Positions 23,577-31,523 of a stretch of 46,941 nucleotides of DNA are shown piece after piece. Origin of the DNA: Clostridiales bacterium Firm_14. GTDB taxonomy: Bacteria > Bacillota > Clostridia > Saccharofermentanales > Saccharofermentanaceae. The position numbers were made by a program, and so were the translations under genes. The stretch spans positions 1 to 46,941 of the forward strand of contig LVAT01000042.1 of NCBI GenBank assembly GCA_001604135.1, read 5' to 3'. The notes under the pieces were generated by a model. It worked only from the letters and a program-made list of their open reading frames with translations. It had not been told where the DNA came from and did not search any database. Each line of letters begins with the position of its first letter. Within the stretch, counting starts at the first letter, position 1.

Positions 23577-24689
23577 ATGCAGATTGAAGTTTACAGAATG
23601 GACGCTGAAGCGGACAGCCTGACGATCACCCTCGAAGCGGTATGTGACAGCTTTTCATCGCTCTTGTGGGATATCGAATACTACCAGTGCGGCAGCTTCG
23701 AGGTGTATATCGCCGCCAATCCGGAGAATCTTTCGATTTTTCAGACCGGGCGCATCGTGGGCAGAGATGATGACAGTCAGCATTTCGGCATTATTGAGTC
23801 GGTGCAGATAGACACTGATGCCGAAAACGGCGACTATCTGACCATAAAAGGCAGATTCCTCATGTGCCTGCTGGAGCGCCGCATCATTCACCCGACATAT
23901 AATGTCACGGCGCAGAAGGCATACAGCGAAATTGTGCAAGATATTGTCAGGCAGAATACGCTCCTCAATGATAATCGTCGCATTCCCGGCTTATCACTCG
24001 GCTCAGTATCGGGTGCTTGCTGGGAACAAACCGCAACGCTGCAGGTATCCTATGAAAACCTGATGGAATGGGCATACACCATCTGTGAAAAGATCGGCGG
24101 AACGGCGAATATCCGGCTTGTGAAGGATACTGGTGAGACCTACAAAATGGTGCTTGATCTCTCAGAGGGGATTGATCGCAGCCTGACGCAGGATACAGAG
24201 CCGCATATCATCTTTTCCGATGCCTACAGCAATCTGTTGTCATTCTCATATGCTTCAGATTCTGCTGTTACTCGCAACTTCGCCTATATCTATGGTCACG
24301 GCGAGGGCTCGGAGCGAAAACATACCACATATTGTGTGGATAATGAGCCGACCTATCTCGAACGCTACGAACTATATGTGGATGCGAAGGATATCTCAGA
24401 GGAGGAACAGGTCGAGGGCGAGACTGTGCCGATTCCGGAGGAGCAGTATATCGCACTGCTGAAAACCCGCGGCTCGGAAAAGCTGGTCGATCCGAAAACC
24501 GCCTCGGAATCGGAGATTGCAGCGGATAGCACGCAGTATGTCTACAACCGTGACTATTTCGTCGGTGATTATGTGACCGTAGAGCATAAGCGTTTCGGCA
24601 TGATTCAGCCGAAAGTGCAGCTCATCGGTATGATCGAGGCTTTCGATCAGAACGGCAGAAGCCTGACACCGACATTCAGAAAGGAATGA
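23577..24689 (+). CDS. Baseplate/tail protein, Siphovirus Gp37-like
   Basis: 370 residues. WDIEYYQCGSFEVYI, then GRIVGRDDDSQHFGIIESVQ and the late YFVGDYVTVEHKRFGMIQPKV, are characteristic of the ReqiPepy6 Gp37-like family, which forms the hub or Tal N-terminal part below Dit. No peptidase or lytic domain is attached, so the hub seems to be the short form. Follows Dit closely and precedes the receptor-side proteins. Confidence 0.83.
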   Translation: MQIEVYRMDAEADSLTITLEAVCDSFSSLLWDIEYYQCGSFEVYIAANPENLSIFQTGRIVGRDDDSQHFGIIESVQIDTDAENGDYLTIKGRFLMCLLERRIIHPTYNVTAQKAYSEIVQDIVRQNTLLNDNRRIPGLSLGSVSGACWEQTATLQVSYENLMEWAYTICEKIGGTANIRLVKDTGETYKMVLDLSEGIDRSLTQDTEPHIIFSDAYSNLLSFSYASDSAVTRNFAYIYGHGEGSERKHTTYCVDNEPTYLERYELYVDAKDISEEEQVEGETVPIPEEQYIALLKTRGSEKLVDPKTASESEIAADSTQYVYNRDYFVGDYVTVEHKRFGMIQPKVQLIGMIEAFDQNGRSLTPTFRKE

Positions 24690-24693
24690 TATT

Positions 24694-26043
24694 ATGGCAT
24701 TTTCATGCGGCTTTTTCAATTCAAAAGGTCTTGACAGAACCTATACTGCTGAGAGCTTCACAGAGTATCTCAGTAGCATCATCTGCAACGGTATTCTCGA
24801 CACCTACGGTCAGATGTTCAGGCTGACAGCGGCAAGCAGTGGTCTGAAAGTAATTCTCGGTACTGGTAAGGCGTGGATCGATGGGCATTATTTCGTTAAC
24901 GACTCCCGCTACACCATTGACCTGACAGAGTATCAGGATGAATCCCTACCCAGATATGTGGCGATCGCAATTCTGCTTGATGTCGGAGAATCAGTACGAA
25001 ATGTCTCTCTTGAGATAACGCCCGGTACGCCTGCGGAGAATCCGAGCCTGCCGTCACTGCCGACAGATGAATATAAAACAAGACTGCTCATGTATGCGGT
25101 TCGTCTGAATCCGGGTGCTACCGACCTTACAGAGCGTGACTGGTACGATTATCGAGAGGACAAGAATGTCTGCGGCTACTGCAAATGCATCCTCGGTAAA
25201 TGCAAAGTAACGGATATGCAGTCTCAGCTTGCACAGCTTATCGCAGAGGTGCAGGAGAACAATCAGACCATTGCAGAACTCAGTCATCAGGTGGAGACAC
25301 TTCAGACCGAAGTCGATGATATCATCGGCGGTATCGTTGAGATCGGTACCTGCGGCGAGCATATCCACTATGTACTGTACGAGAACGGAAAACTGCTTCT
25401 TCATGGTACCGGTGTGACCTATGATTATGAACTTGGTGATTCACCGTTCTGGGAGAATGAAAATATCCGTTCACTTGTTATTTCCGAGGGCATAACCGCT
25501 ATCGGTAAGAGTAACTTTGAACGATGTAAAAATATGGAGTCTGTCAGCTTTCCGACAACTCTTACCGAGATCGGAGAGCGTGCATTCTTTATGTACGAAC
25601 ATGGAGGACTTACCGAGCTTATTATTCCGGCGAATATAACCGCAATCGGAGAGAAAGCATTTGTGGACCAGCATATTACGAATGTGACACTTCCAGAAAC
25701 ACTTACTACACTCGGCACATATATCTTCATGGGCTGCCCTTATCTTTCAAGAGCAAGAGTAGAATGTGCTACAGTTCCGGGTTTTTGTTTTGTTAGCACA
25801 CCGCTTCAGAGCCTTACTCTGAGCCATAATGTAACAAAGGTCTGCGCTCATATGATTAATTACACTCCAATTCAGGAGATCACCTATGAGGGCACTCTTG
25901 CAGAATGGGCGGCTGTGACAAAGGAATCTAACTGGGACGGCAATAGCAGTACTGCGCCTGGTAATATGCACAAGGTTATCTGTCTTGACGGATATATGCA
26001 GTATGATACTGAAACAGGAGAATGGACGGAGGTGCGAGAATAA
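24694..26043 (+). CDS. Baseplate/receptor-binding protein with BspA-type leucine-rich repeats
   Basis: 449 residues. Residues 1-175 are a baseplate attachment domain of the sort that opens CGFFNS---DRTYTAE and contains GTGKAWIDGHYF. Residues 178-212 are a coiled coil (QLAQLIAEVQENNQTIAEL), probably a trimer stalk. From about 250 onward come LRR_5/BspA-type repeats (LVISEGITAIGKSNFERC, ELIIPANITAIGEKAF, VTLPETLTTLGTYIFMGC). BspA repeats usually bind host surfaces in gut bacteria and protists; here they are likely to be the host-recognition head. Stop and next ATG overlap (TAATG). Confidence 0.78.
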   Translation: MAFSCGFFNSKGLDRTYTAESFTEYLSSIICNGILDTYGQMFRLTAASSGLKVILGTGKAWIDGHYFVNDSRYTIDLTEYQDESLPRYVAIAILLDVGESVRNVSLEITPGTPAENPSLPSLPTDEYKTRLLMYAVRLNPGATDLTERDWYDYREDKNVCGYCKCILGKCKVTDMQSQLAQLIAEVQENNQTIAELSHQVETLQTEVDDIIGGIVEIGTCGEHIHYVLYENGKLLLHGTGVTYDYELGDSPFWENENIRSLVISEGITAIGKSNFERCKNMESVSFPTTLTEIGERAFFMYEHGGLTELIIPANITAIGEKAFVDQHITNVTLPETLTTLGTYIFMGCPYLSRARVECATVPGFCFVSTPLQSLTLSHNVTKVCAHMINYTPIQEITYEGTLAEWAAVTKESNWDGNSSTAPGNMHKVICLDGYMQYDTETGEWTEVRE

Positions 26044-27401
26044 TGTGGAAATTCCTTGTAAAGAACCAGAGAATTGAAATTGTGGAGCGTGAGATCCTCG
26101 CTGACCACCAGATCCAGTATGTGCAGTTCAAATTCACATTTGACGGCGACTGGAAGCGTTTTCACAAGGTCGTGCAGTTCTCACAGTGTGATGAGGTGTA
26201 TTCCGTTGTGCTTGGCACAGAGGGAACATCATTGTATCTGCCTGCGGAGCTTCACGCGGGTGCGGTGAAAATGGCAGTGTTCGGCTATGATACGGAATCA
26301 GATATGACTGTAAGAGCGACAACTGTTCCGGTAACGCTGAATATCCGAGAATCCGGATTTGAAGGCGATGAACCGCCTATCCCGCCGACACCTGATCTGT
26401 ATACGCAGCTTCTGAAGCGGATTGAAAATGCGGAACACGGTCTTGACGGCAAATCTGCCTATGAGATCGCCGTTGAACACGGCTATGTCGGTACTGAGGA
26501 GGAGTGGCTGGAAAGTCTGAAGGGCAAGGATGGCATCACGCCGGATATGTCGGAGTACCCGAAAACATCTGAGGTCACGACCATTATAGAGCGTGAGATC
26601 GCACCTGTTGCAGAGGAGGCACACAGTCACGATAATAAGGAGACGCTCGATGCGATCACACCTGAACTCCTGCAGGAACTTGACGACCTGCAGCAGTTTG
26701 AGGACAGAACACAGTATGAAATTCAGACACTGAATGAAGCTGTGGAGAACCTCAGACCGAGTACGCACAGCCATGCGAATCTCGATGTGCTGAATGCACT
26801 GACGGCGGCGCTCCTTGCTGACCTGCAGGGCTTGCAGCAGTTTGAAGATGCAACAAACTATGATATCCATGATATCCGGGAGGCTCTTCTTCCAATCAGC
26901 ACTGCCGCCCACACACATAACAACAAAGATGTCCTGGATACCATTACGGAACAGTATATGCGTGATCAGGCTACTTTTCAGGCATCAACCGCAAGCGCTC
27001 TGCACGGACTCTCAACCGGACTCAGCGAGGTATCTGCGCAGGCACATTCGCATACCAACAAGGCTGTGCTGGACGGCATCACACAGGAAATGCTTGATGA
27101 TATCGCATCCATCGCAACAGTTGTCGGACAGGCCCACTGGCATCACAACCTTACGACGCTGAACAGTATCACGGAATCCCACGTCACTCGCTGGAACGAT
27201 GCATATACTACAGCCATGAATCTGACTGAGCGTGTGGGTGTCAATGAGGGAGTATTCGAGCGCTTCAAGACTGAGATTCTCTATGATATGCAGGGGTGCA
27301 GGACGAGTATCTCGGATATTCTCTCAAGGCTTTCTGCTGTTGAGGAAGCCCTCTCCGGAGTTGAGACAGCACTGGCGGATATTGTGGAGGTGACGACATG
27401 A
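26043..27401 (+). CDS. Tail fibre/baseplate protein with repeated HxH modules
   Basis: 452 residues from the overlapping ATG. An N-terminal beta domain (1-105) is followed by a Pro linker and a GLDGKSAYEIAVEHGYVGTE-EEW motif found in many gut-phage fibres. Five copies of a module A-HxH-xN---L--I lie at 194, 242, 290, 335 and 365, the first three exactly 48 residues apart. In T4-like short tail fibres HxH pairs from three chains bind iron along the trimer axis, so this is probably a metal-stitched trimeric stalk. C-terminal heptad-rich helix (GVFERFKTEIL ... LSAVEEAL). Confidence 0.75.
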   Translation: MWKFLVKNQRIEIVEREILADHQIQYVQFKFTFDGDWKRFHKVVQFSQCDEVYSVVLGTEGTSLYLPAELHAGAVKMAVFGYDTESDMTVRATTVPVTLNIRESGFEGDEPPIPPTPDLYTQLLKRIENAEHGLDGKSAYEIAVEHGYVGTEEEWLESLKGKDGITPDMSEYPKTSEVTTIIEREIAPVAEEAHSHDNKETLDAITPELLQELDDLQQFEDRTQYEIQTLNEAVENLRPSTHSHANLDVLNALTAALLADLQGLQQFEDATNYDIHDIREALLPISTAAHTHNNKDVLDTITEQYMRDQATFQASTASALHGLSTGLSEVSAQAHSHTNKAVLDGITQEMLDDIASIATVVGQAHWHHNLTTLNSITESHVTRWNDAYTTAMNLTERVGVNEGVFERFKTEILYDMQGCRTSISDILSRLSAVEEALSGVETALADIVEVTT

Positions 27402-28069
27402 GTATCGGAAACTATCTGACCGCCCTCGATGAGCAGAGGGATGCTTTAGCCCGAAATCTTGTGACAATGGGCGTACAGGCTTCGGAATCTGAAAAGCTGA
27501 ACTCACTCGTGCCGAAGGTGCTGCAGATTCCGCAGACAAAGCCGGATGTCACGCTGTTCAGGGCTTCCATTGACGCGCTCCACGACTATGGCGAAAAGGT
27601 CTACACCTTCTATAACGACGGCTATCGCTCCCTTGCAGGCTTCACAGAATCCTATCCGCATTTCTGCTGCGAAGAGAACGGCTATGCGATCTACTACAAT
27701 CAGCCTGACTTCAACTGGGGACAGACCATTTACACGCTGTGCGTTGAACCTGTTCACATCAGCAGCAACAGAAAGATCATGCTGAGCTATAAGTCGGGCG
27801 CTACGGATATCGGTGAGATGTGGCTCGTTCCTAAAAACAATCAGCAGCTTTCTTCAGCAGAAACGGCAAGGTATATCTATGAGGCTATCCGGAATCACAG
27901 TGCTATTTCTGTTCCGTTCGGCTGGCTCGGCACTGTGGGCAACTATGTCAATGTACTGCATGAGTGCAGTAACATTCCTTCGGGAGAGTATTACCTTGCA
28001 TGGAAAGCGATCACCGACAATACCAGTCCGATGATCCGTGCAGTGAAAGTAGTCGATGTGACAATTTGA
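27398..28069 (+). CDS. Tail-tip or receptor-binding accessory protein
   Basis: 223 residues, ATG overlapping the previous stop by four. The first 45 residues (YLTALDEQRDALARNLVTMGVQASESEKLNSLVPKVLQI) are a helical head often seen on clostridial phage tail-tip proteins. The remainder is a beta-rich, aromatic domain (YSFYNDGYRSL-like, FNWGQTIYTLCVEPV, YYLAWKAITDN) that could bind carbohydrate. No family recognised. By position, between fibre and holin, it is the last tail gene. Confidence 0.6.
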   Translation: MSIGNYLTALDEQRDALARNLVTMGVQASESEKLNSLVPKVLQIPQTKPDVTLFRASIDALHDYGEKVYTFYNDGYRSLAGFTESYPHFCCEENGYAIYYNQPDFNWGQTIYTLCVEPVHISSNRKIMLSYKSGATDIGEMWLVPKNNQQLSSAETARYIYEAIRNHSAISVPFGWLGTVGNYVNVLHECSNIPSGEYYLAWKAITDNTSPMIRAVKVVDVTI

Positions 28070-28081
28070 AAGGATGATACA

Positions 28082-28543
28082 ATGAAAGAAAATATCTGTA
28101 CAGCCGCCGGGGTCATCGGCGGCTTTTTTGCGGCGCTGCTCGGAGGGTGGGATTCAGCATTGGCAACACTCCTCATTTTCATGGCAATCGACTTCACAAC
28201 CGGACTGATTACCGCATCTATGGGCAGAAGCAAGCACAGCAAGACCGGCAGACTGAGTTCCAAAGCAGGCTGGGTCGGGCTTGCGAAGAAGTTCTGCATT
28301 CTGCTCATGGTGGTTGTGGCTGTCCGTATGGATATCATGATCGGTACCACATATATCCGAGATGCGACCTGCATCGGCTTCTGTGTCAATGAGCTGCTTT
28401 CCATTATCGAGAACACTTCGCTCATGGGAATCCCGTATCCGCCTGCAATCAAAAAGGCTATCGAGGTGCTTCAGAAGCGAGCATCACATATTGATGACGA
28501 GATTCAGGAAATGATCGATGATATGGAGGACGGAAAAAAGTAA
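28082..28543 (+). CDS. Phage holin (toxin secretion/phage lysis family)
   Basis: 153 residues. GGFFAALLGGWDSALATLLIFMAIDFTTGLITASMGRSKHSKTGRLSSKAGWVGLAKKF is the classic arrangement of the phage_holin_4 family: hydrophobic hairpin, DFxTG turn, SS-KxGxxGLxKK loop and a third membrane segment. The charged C-terminus (DDEIQEMIDDMEDGKK) is cytoplasmic and regulatory. It makes the membrane hole that lets the endolysin reach the wall. The endolysin lies 675 bp further on because a minus-strand gene has been inserted. Confidence 0.88.
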   Translation: MKENICTAAGVIGGFFAALLGGWDSALATLLIFMAIDFTTGLITASMGRSKHSKTGRLSSKAGWVGLAKKFCILLMVVVAVRMDIMIGTTYIRDATCIGFCVNELLSIIENTSLMGIPYPPAIKKAIEVLQKRASHIDDEIQEMIDDMEDGKK

Positions 28544-28568
28544 TGCAGCCGATCACTCGACTGCATTA
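28541..28568 (-). terminator. Terminator of the minus-strand DUF6465-like gene
   Basis: TAATGCAG and CTGCATTA form a perfect eight-pair stem. On the minus strand it is followed by ACTTTTTT; on the plus strand no T-run follows, so holin-to-endolysin read-through stays possible. Confidence 0.7.
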
Positions 28569-28584
28569 CAAAGGAGATGGTGTA

Positions 28585-29124
28585 TTATAGATTGATCTTG
28601 AAATCAGGCGAACCTTCACCGTTGACAGTGAAGTATGCCACTCCCTCTTCCGGCTTGACATAAACACGGAATTCTGTTACAGCCTTGCGCTTATGTGCGG
28701 ACTTGTATGCCTTATATGCCTTAGCTGCGATATCGCTGATGTCAAACTCCGCATCCCCAAGCTGAAGCGTGGTGATAAGAACGGGCTCCGACTTTTTGTC
28801 AGCCTTCTTCGCTCTGGGCTTGCGTGTTTTCTTTTCAGGTGTTTCAGCGACAGGGGCTTCAGTGACAGTCTCAGCAATCGGCTCTGCGATGACCGGAGCA
28901 GTATCAGCGACAGCTTCGGCTTTCTTTGCCGCTGGCTTTCGGCCGCGCTTTTTGGCAGGGGCTTTGACAGCAGGTGCATCAACGGCTGCTGTTTCTGCAA
29001 CAGATTCTACAACTTCGGCTGCTGTAATCGGAGTGGTCTCAGCGACTGCTTCGACAGTGGCTTTTTTCTTGCGTGTTGTTTTCTTTGCAGTTTCGGTTTT
29101 TGGGCTTGCAGGTTTTCTTGGCAT
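28585..29124 (-). CDS. AT-hook-like, Ala/Lys/Pro-rich protein with DUF6465-like C-terminus
   Basis: 179 residues. Residues 1-110 are low-complexity Ala/Val/Thr/Glu with basic patches; KKRGRKPAAKK near 58-68 and KKTRKPRAKKADKK near 97-110 resemble AT-hooks or histone-H1-like tails. The last 65 residues (LQLGDAEFDISDIAAKAYKAY ... FRVYVKPEEGVAYFTVNGEG) match my memory of the DUF6465 domain of Lachnospiraceae/Ruminococcaceae. A nucleoid-associated role is plausible. It has a near-perfect promoter and terminator and is inserted against the direction of the lysis genes, so it is probably expressed in the lysogen. Confidence 0.72.
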   Translation of the reverse strand: MPRKPASPKTETAKKTTRKKKATVEAVAETTPITAAEVVESVAETAAVDAPAVKAPAKKRGRKPAAKKAEAVADTAPVIAEPIAETVTEAPVAETPEKKTRKPRAKKADKKSEPVLITTLQLGDAEFDISDIAAKAYKAYKSAHKRKAVTEFRVYVKPEEGVAYFTVNGEGSPDFKINL

Positions 29125-29151
29125 TGTTCATGCACCTCCGTGTTTTTTCTA

Positions 29152-29181
29152 ATTATAGCATTAGTATACCGTTTTTGTCAA
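29152..29181 (-). promoter_or_regulatory. Near-consensus promoter of the DUF6465-like gene
   Basis: On the minus strand TTGACA, 18 bp, TATAAT with TGc before the -10, the best sigma-70 match in the window; ACGGAGGTG follows before the ATG. Strong constitutive expression is expected. Confidence 0.82.
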
Positions 29182-29218
29182 GCCGTAATCAGCGATTTTA
29201 CGCAGAAAGGAAAAGAAA

Positions 29219-30394
29219 ATGAACAAGAAATATGAGTATTCGGATACCACACAGCTTTCCCCGCATTTTAATGCAAAAGAGTTCCGCTGCAAGTGCGGTA
29301 AGGAACATGAATTTATGATCTCCAATGAGCTGATTGAGAAGCTCGAAAAGCTGTATGCCGCCCTCAACTGTTCCAAAATCATTGTGACCTCTGGTTTCAG
29401 ATGCACAGCACACGATAAGACTGTGGGCGGTTCCGGCACAGGTCAGCACACGCTTGGCAATGCAGCCGACATCTGCTGCTACGGGCAGGACGGACAGCCG
29501 ATTTCCTCCAAGGTGGTCTGCTGTAAGGCGCAGGATATCGGATTCAGAGGTATTGCCAATATCACAGCAGCCTATCAGTACACACATGTTGATGTGCGTC
29601 CGAACGGTAAGTGGTACGGCGATGAAGTCCACGGAAACAACACCGTGACTGATGATTTTTACAAGTATTTCGGGGGTGAGGATATGAAGGGCATTGATGT
29701 GAGCGTTCACAACGGAAATATCGACTGGGGTAAGGTCAAGGCAGACGGCATTGATTTTGCGATCCTGCGTGCGGGCTACGGCAGACTGGCATCGCAGAAG
29801 GACGAGAAGTTTGAGCAGAATTATGCCGGTGCAAAGGCTGTCGGTCTTCCTATCGGTGCGTACTGGTACTCCTATGCCATGACACCGGAGGAAGCGGAAC
29901 TGGAAGCGGATGTGTTCCTGTCTGTTATCAAGGGAAAGCAGTTCGAGATGCCTGTCTATTTCGACCTTGAGGAAAAGAAGCAGTTCGACCTCGGCAAGGA
30001 ACAGGTCTCGGCTATCATGCGTGCGTTCCTCAAAAAGGTTGAGAACGCCGGCTATTTTGTCGGTCTGTACGGCTCTGCTTCGTCTCTGACCACACATACC
30101 GCCGACGATATCAAGTCGAGGTACACGATCTGGCTGGCGCATTGGGTCGATCAGACCAATTACAGCGGCGCATACGGCATCTGGCAGCATTCCGAGAATG
30201 GCAAGGTCGCAGGTATCAACGGCAATGTGGATCTTGATATCTGCTATAAGGATTTCCCGACTGTCATCAAGGGCAAGGGGCTGAACGGCTGGGGGAAAAC
30301 TCCCACTCCTGTTCCCAATGTGCCGGATACCGGTGTTACGGTGACTGTGCAGATCGGCAAGGACAGCTATAAGGGAACGTTGAAAAAGGTGTGA
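29219..30394 (+). CDS. Endolysin: M15 peptidase plus GH25 muramidase
   Basis: 391 residues with two catalytic domains. Residues 10-140 are a peptidase M15_3 (VTSGFRC, then H77, D84 and H123 in GQHTLGNAAD and YTHVDVR as zinc ligands) that cuts peptide cross-links. Residues 156-345 are a GH25 lysozyme (KGIDVSVHNGNIDW with D160; VYFDLEE with D249 and E251) that cuts the glycan. A Pro linker leads to a short C-terminal segment (VTVQIGKDSYKGTLKKV) that may bind the wall. No signal peptide, so holin-dependent. AGAAAGGA precedes the ATG. Confidence 0.92.
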   Translation: MNKKYEYSDTTQLSPHFNAKEFRCKCGKEHEFMISNELIEKLEKLYAALNCSKIIVTSGFRCTAHDKTVGGSGTGQHTLGNAADICCYGQDGQPISSKVVCCKAQDIGFRGIANITAAYQYTHVDVRPNGKWYGDEVHGNNTVTDDFYKYFGGEDMKGIDVSVHNGNIDWGKVKADGIDFAILRAGYGRLASQKDEKFEQNYAGAKAVGLPIGAYWYSYAMTPEEAELEADVFLSVIKGKQFEMPVYFDLEEKKQFDLGKEQVSAIMRAFLKKVENAGYFVGLYGSASSLTTHTADDIKSRYTIWLAHWVDQTNYSGAYGIWQHSENGKVAGINGNVDLDICYKDFPTVIKGKGLNGWGKTPTPVPNVPDTGVTVTVQIGKDSYKGTLKKV

Positions 30395-30401
30395 TTCGTT
30401 A

Positions 30402-30427
30402 AAACAGAGGGAACGCCCCCTCTGTTT
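30402..30427 (+). terminator. Hairpin at the end of the late operon
   Basis: AAACAGAGGG-AACGCC-CCCTCTGTTT is a perfect ten-pair stem eight bases after the endolysin stop. The T-run is short (part of the stem), but position and symmetry fit the end of the late transcript; it can also work from the other strand. Confidence 0.65.
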
Positions 30428-30486
30428 ACATAAGAAATACCGTAGAATAATTCCGTCTGTGGTCTTAAAATAATTGCTGAAATGAC

Positions 30487-30515
30487 TTGCTATGTATGCT
30501 GTTTTATGCCAATAT
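30487..30515 (+). promoter_or_regulatory. Promoter of the recombinase cluster
   Basis: TTGCTA, 17 bp, CAATAT within GAAATGACTTGCTATGTATGCTGTTTTATGCC-type sequence that recurs before the third recombinase. Same -35 and spacing as the five promoters of the left accessory strip. GACC-N9-GTGGTC-type symmetry lies just after the -10. Confidence 0.6.
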
Positions 30516-30554
30516 ATGATGACCGCAGAAGACGTGGTCAGATAGGAGGTATTT

Positions 30555-31523
30555 ATGGAAAACAAGAAAATACGAGCGTGTGCATACTGCCGTGTCAGCA
30601 CTGCAAGTGATACTCAGGACGGCTCTTTTGAGGTCCAGTGCGAGTATTACGAAAGACTGATAAGCTCCGATCCTGAAATGGAGTTTGTCGGAGTATACGG
30701 CGATCACGGAAAAAGCGGCAGAAAGATGTACAACCGTGAAGAACTGAATCGTATGATAAAGGATTGCGAGGATGGCAAGATTGATCTTATCCTGACGAAA
30801 AGCATATCACGATTTGCAAGAAACATGGCAGACTGTGTTGAAACGGTCAGACATCTCAAGGAACTTGGGGTGCGTGTATTATTTGAGAAAGAAAATCTTG
30901 ATACTGATACCATGACAGGAGAATTGATACTCGGTATACTTGCAACGATCGCACAGGAAGAGAGCATTTCTTTGTCACAGAATCAGGCATGGAGCAGAAT
31001 GAAACATCTTGAACGAGGAGAAACGTGGTCGCCGCCAAGATACGGATACACATCTGACGGAAAGAATCATGGCTGGGTGATCGTTCCGAATCAGGCAGAA
31101 GTTGTCAGAATGGCCTTCTATATGGCGGCTATGTGCCACACCTATGCTGAGATCAGAGATGAAATGAATCGTATGGAAAGAGAAGAAGGAAGCGAAAAAG
31201 TATGGACAAATCCTACTGTGGCATTGCTTCTGCGCAGTGAGAACTATGTGGGAGATTTCCTTTCCAATAAAGAATGTACGATCGTTGACAGTAACGGAAA
31301 GGAAAAGAGAGTCAAGAATAAAGGCTTTGTAGATCAGATCCTTATTGAAGGGCATCATCCCGCCATCGTAAGCCACGAGTTATTTGATATTGTCCAGGAA
31401 TTGATAAAACACGGGACAATCGGAGGTGGAAGATCAGTATTCTCTGCTGAAGAAAAATATCTGATGGAAAAGGGTCAAAAGATCGCTGAAAAGGAGGTAA
31501 AATTGTGGGAAGCACAAAGATAA
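30555..31523 (+). CDS. Serine recombinase 1, short form without zinc ribbon
   Basis: 322 residues. Resolvase domain with the nucleophile in CRVST (S15) and the arginine motif KSISRFARN near 80-88, then a Recombinase domain (PPRYGYTSDGKNHGWVIVPNQAEVVR ... NPTVALLLRSENYVGDFLSNKE). It ends soon after HHPAIVSHELFDIVQEL and lacks the Cys-rich ribbon and coiled coil usual in the large serine integrases, so it may need a partner. AGGAGG precedes the ATG. It overlaps the next gene by 19 bases. Confidence 0.85.
   Translation: MENKKIRACAYCRVSTASDTQDGSFEVQCEYYERLISSDPEMEFVGVYGDHGKSGRKMYNREELNRMIKDCEDGKIDLILTKSISRFARNMADCVETVRHLKELGVRVLFEKENLDTDTMTGELILGILATIAQEESISLSQNQAWSRMKHLERGETWSPPRYGYTSDGKNHGWVIVPNQAEVVRMAFYMAAMCHTYAEIRDEMNRMEREEGSEKVWTNPTVALLLRSENYVGDFLSNKECTIVDSNGKEKRVKNKGFVDQILIEGHHPAIVSHELFDIVQELIKHGTIGGGRSVFSAEEKYLMEKGQKIAEKEVKLWEAQR

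Noticed and set aside
28541-28568. Hairpin as the terminator of the holin gene
   Set aside because: No T-run on the plus strand; T-run is on the minus strand, so it belongs to the opposing gene.
29198-30601. 467-codon minus-strand frame opposite the endolysin
   Set aside because: Antisense to an endolysin with complete catalytic residues in both domains; no start signal.
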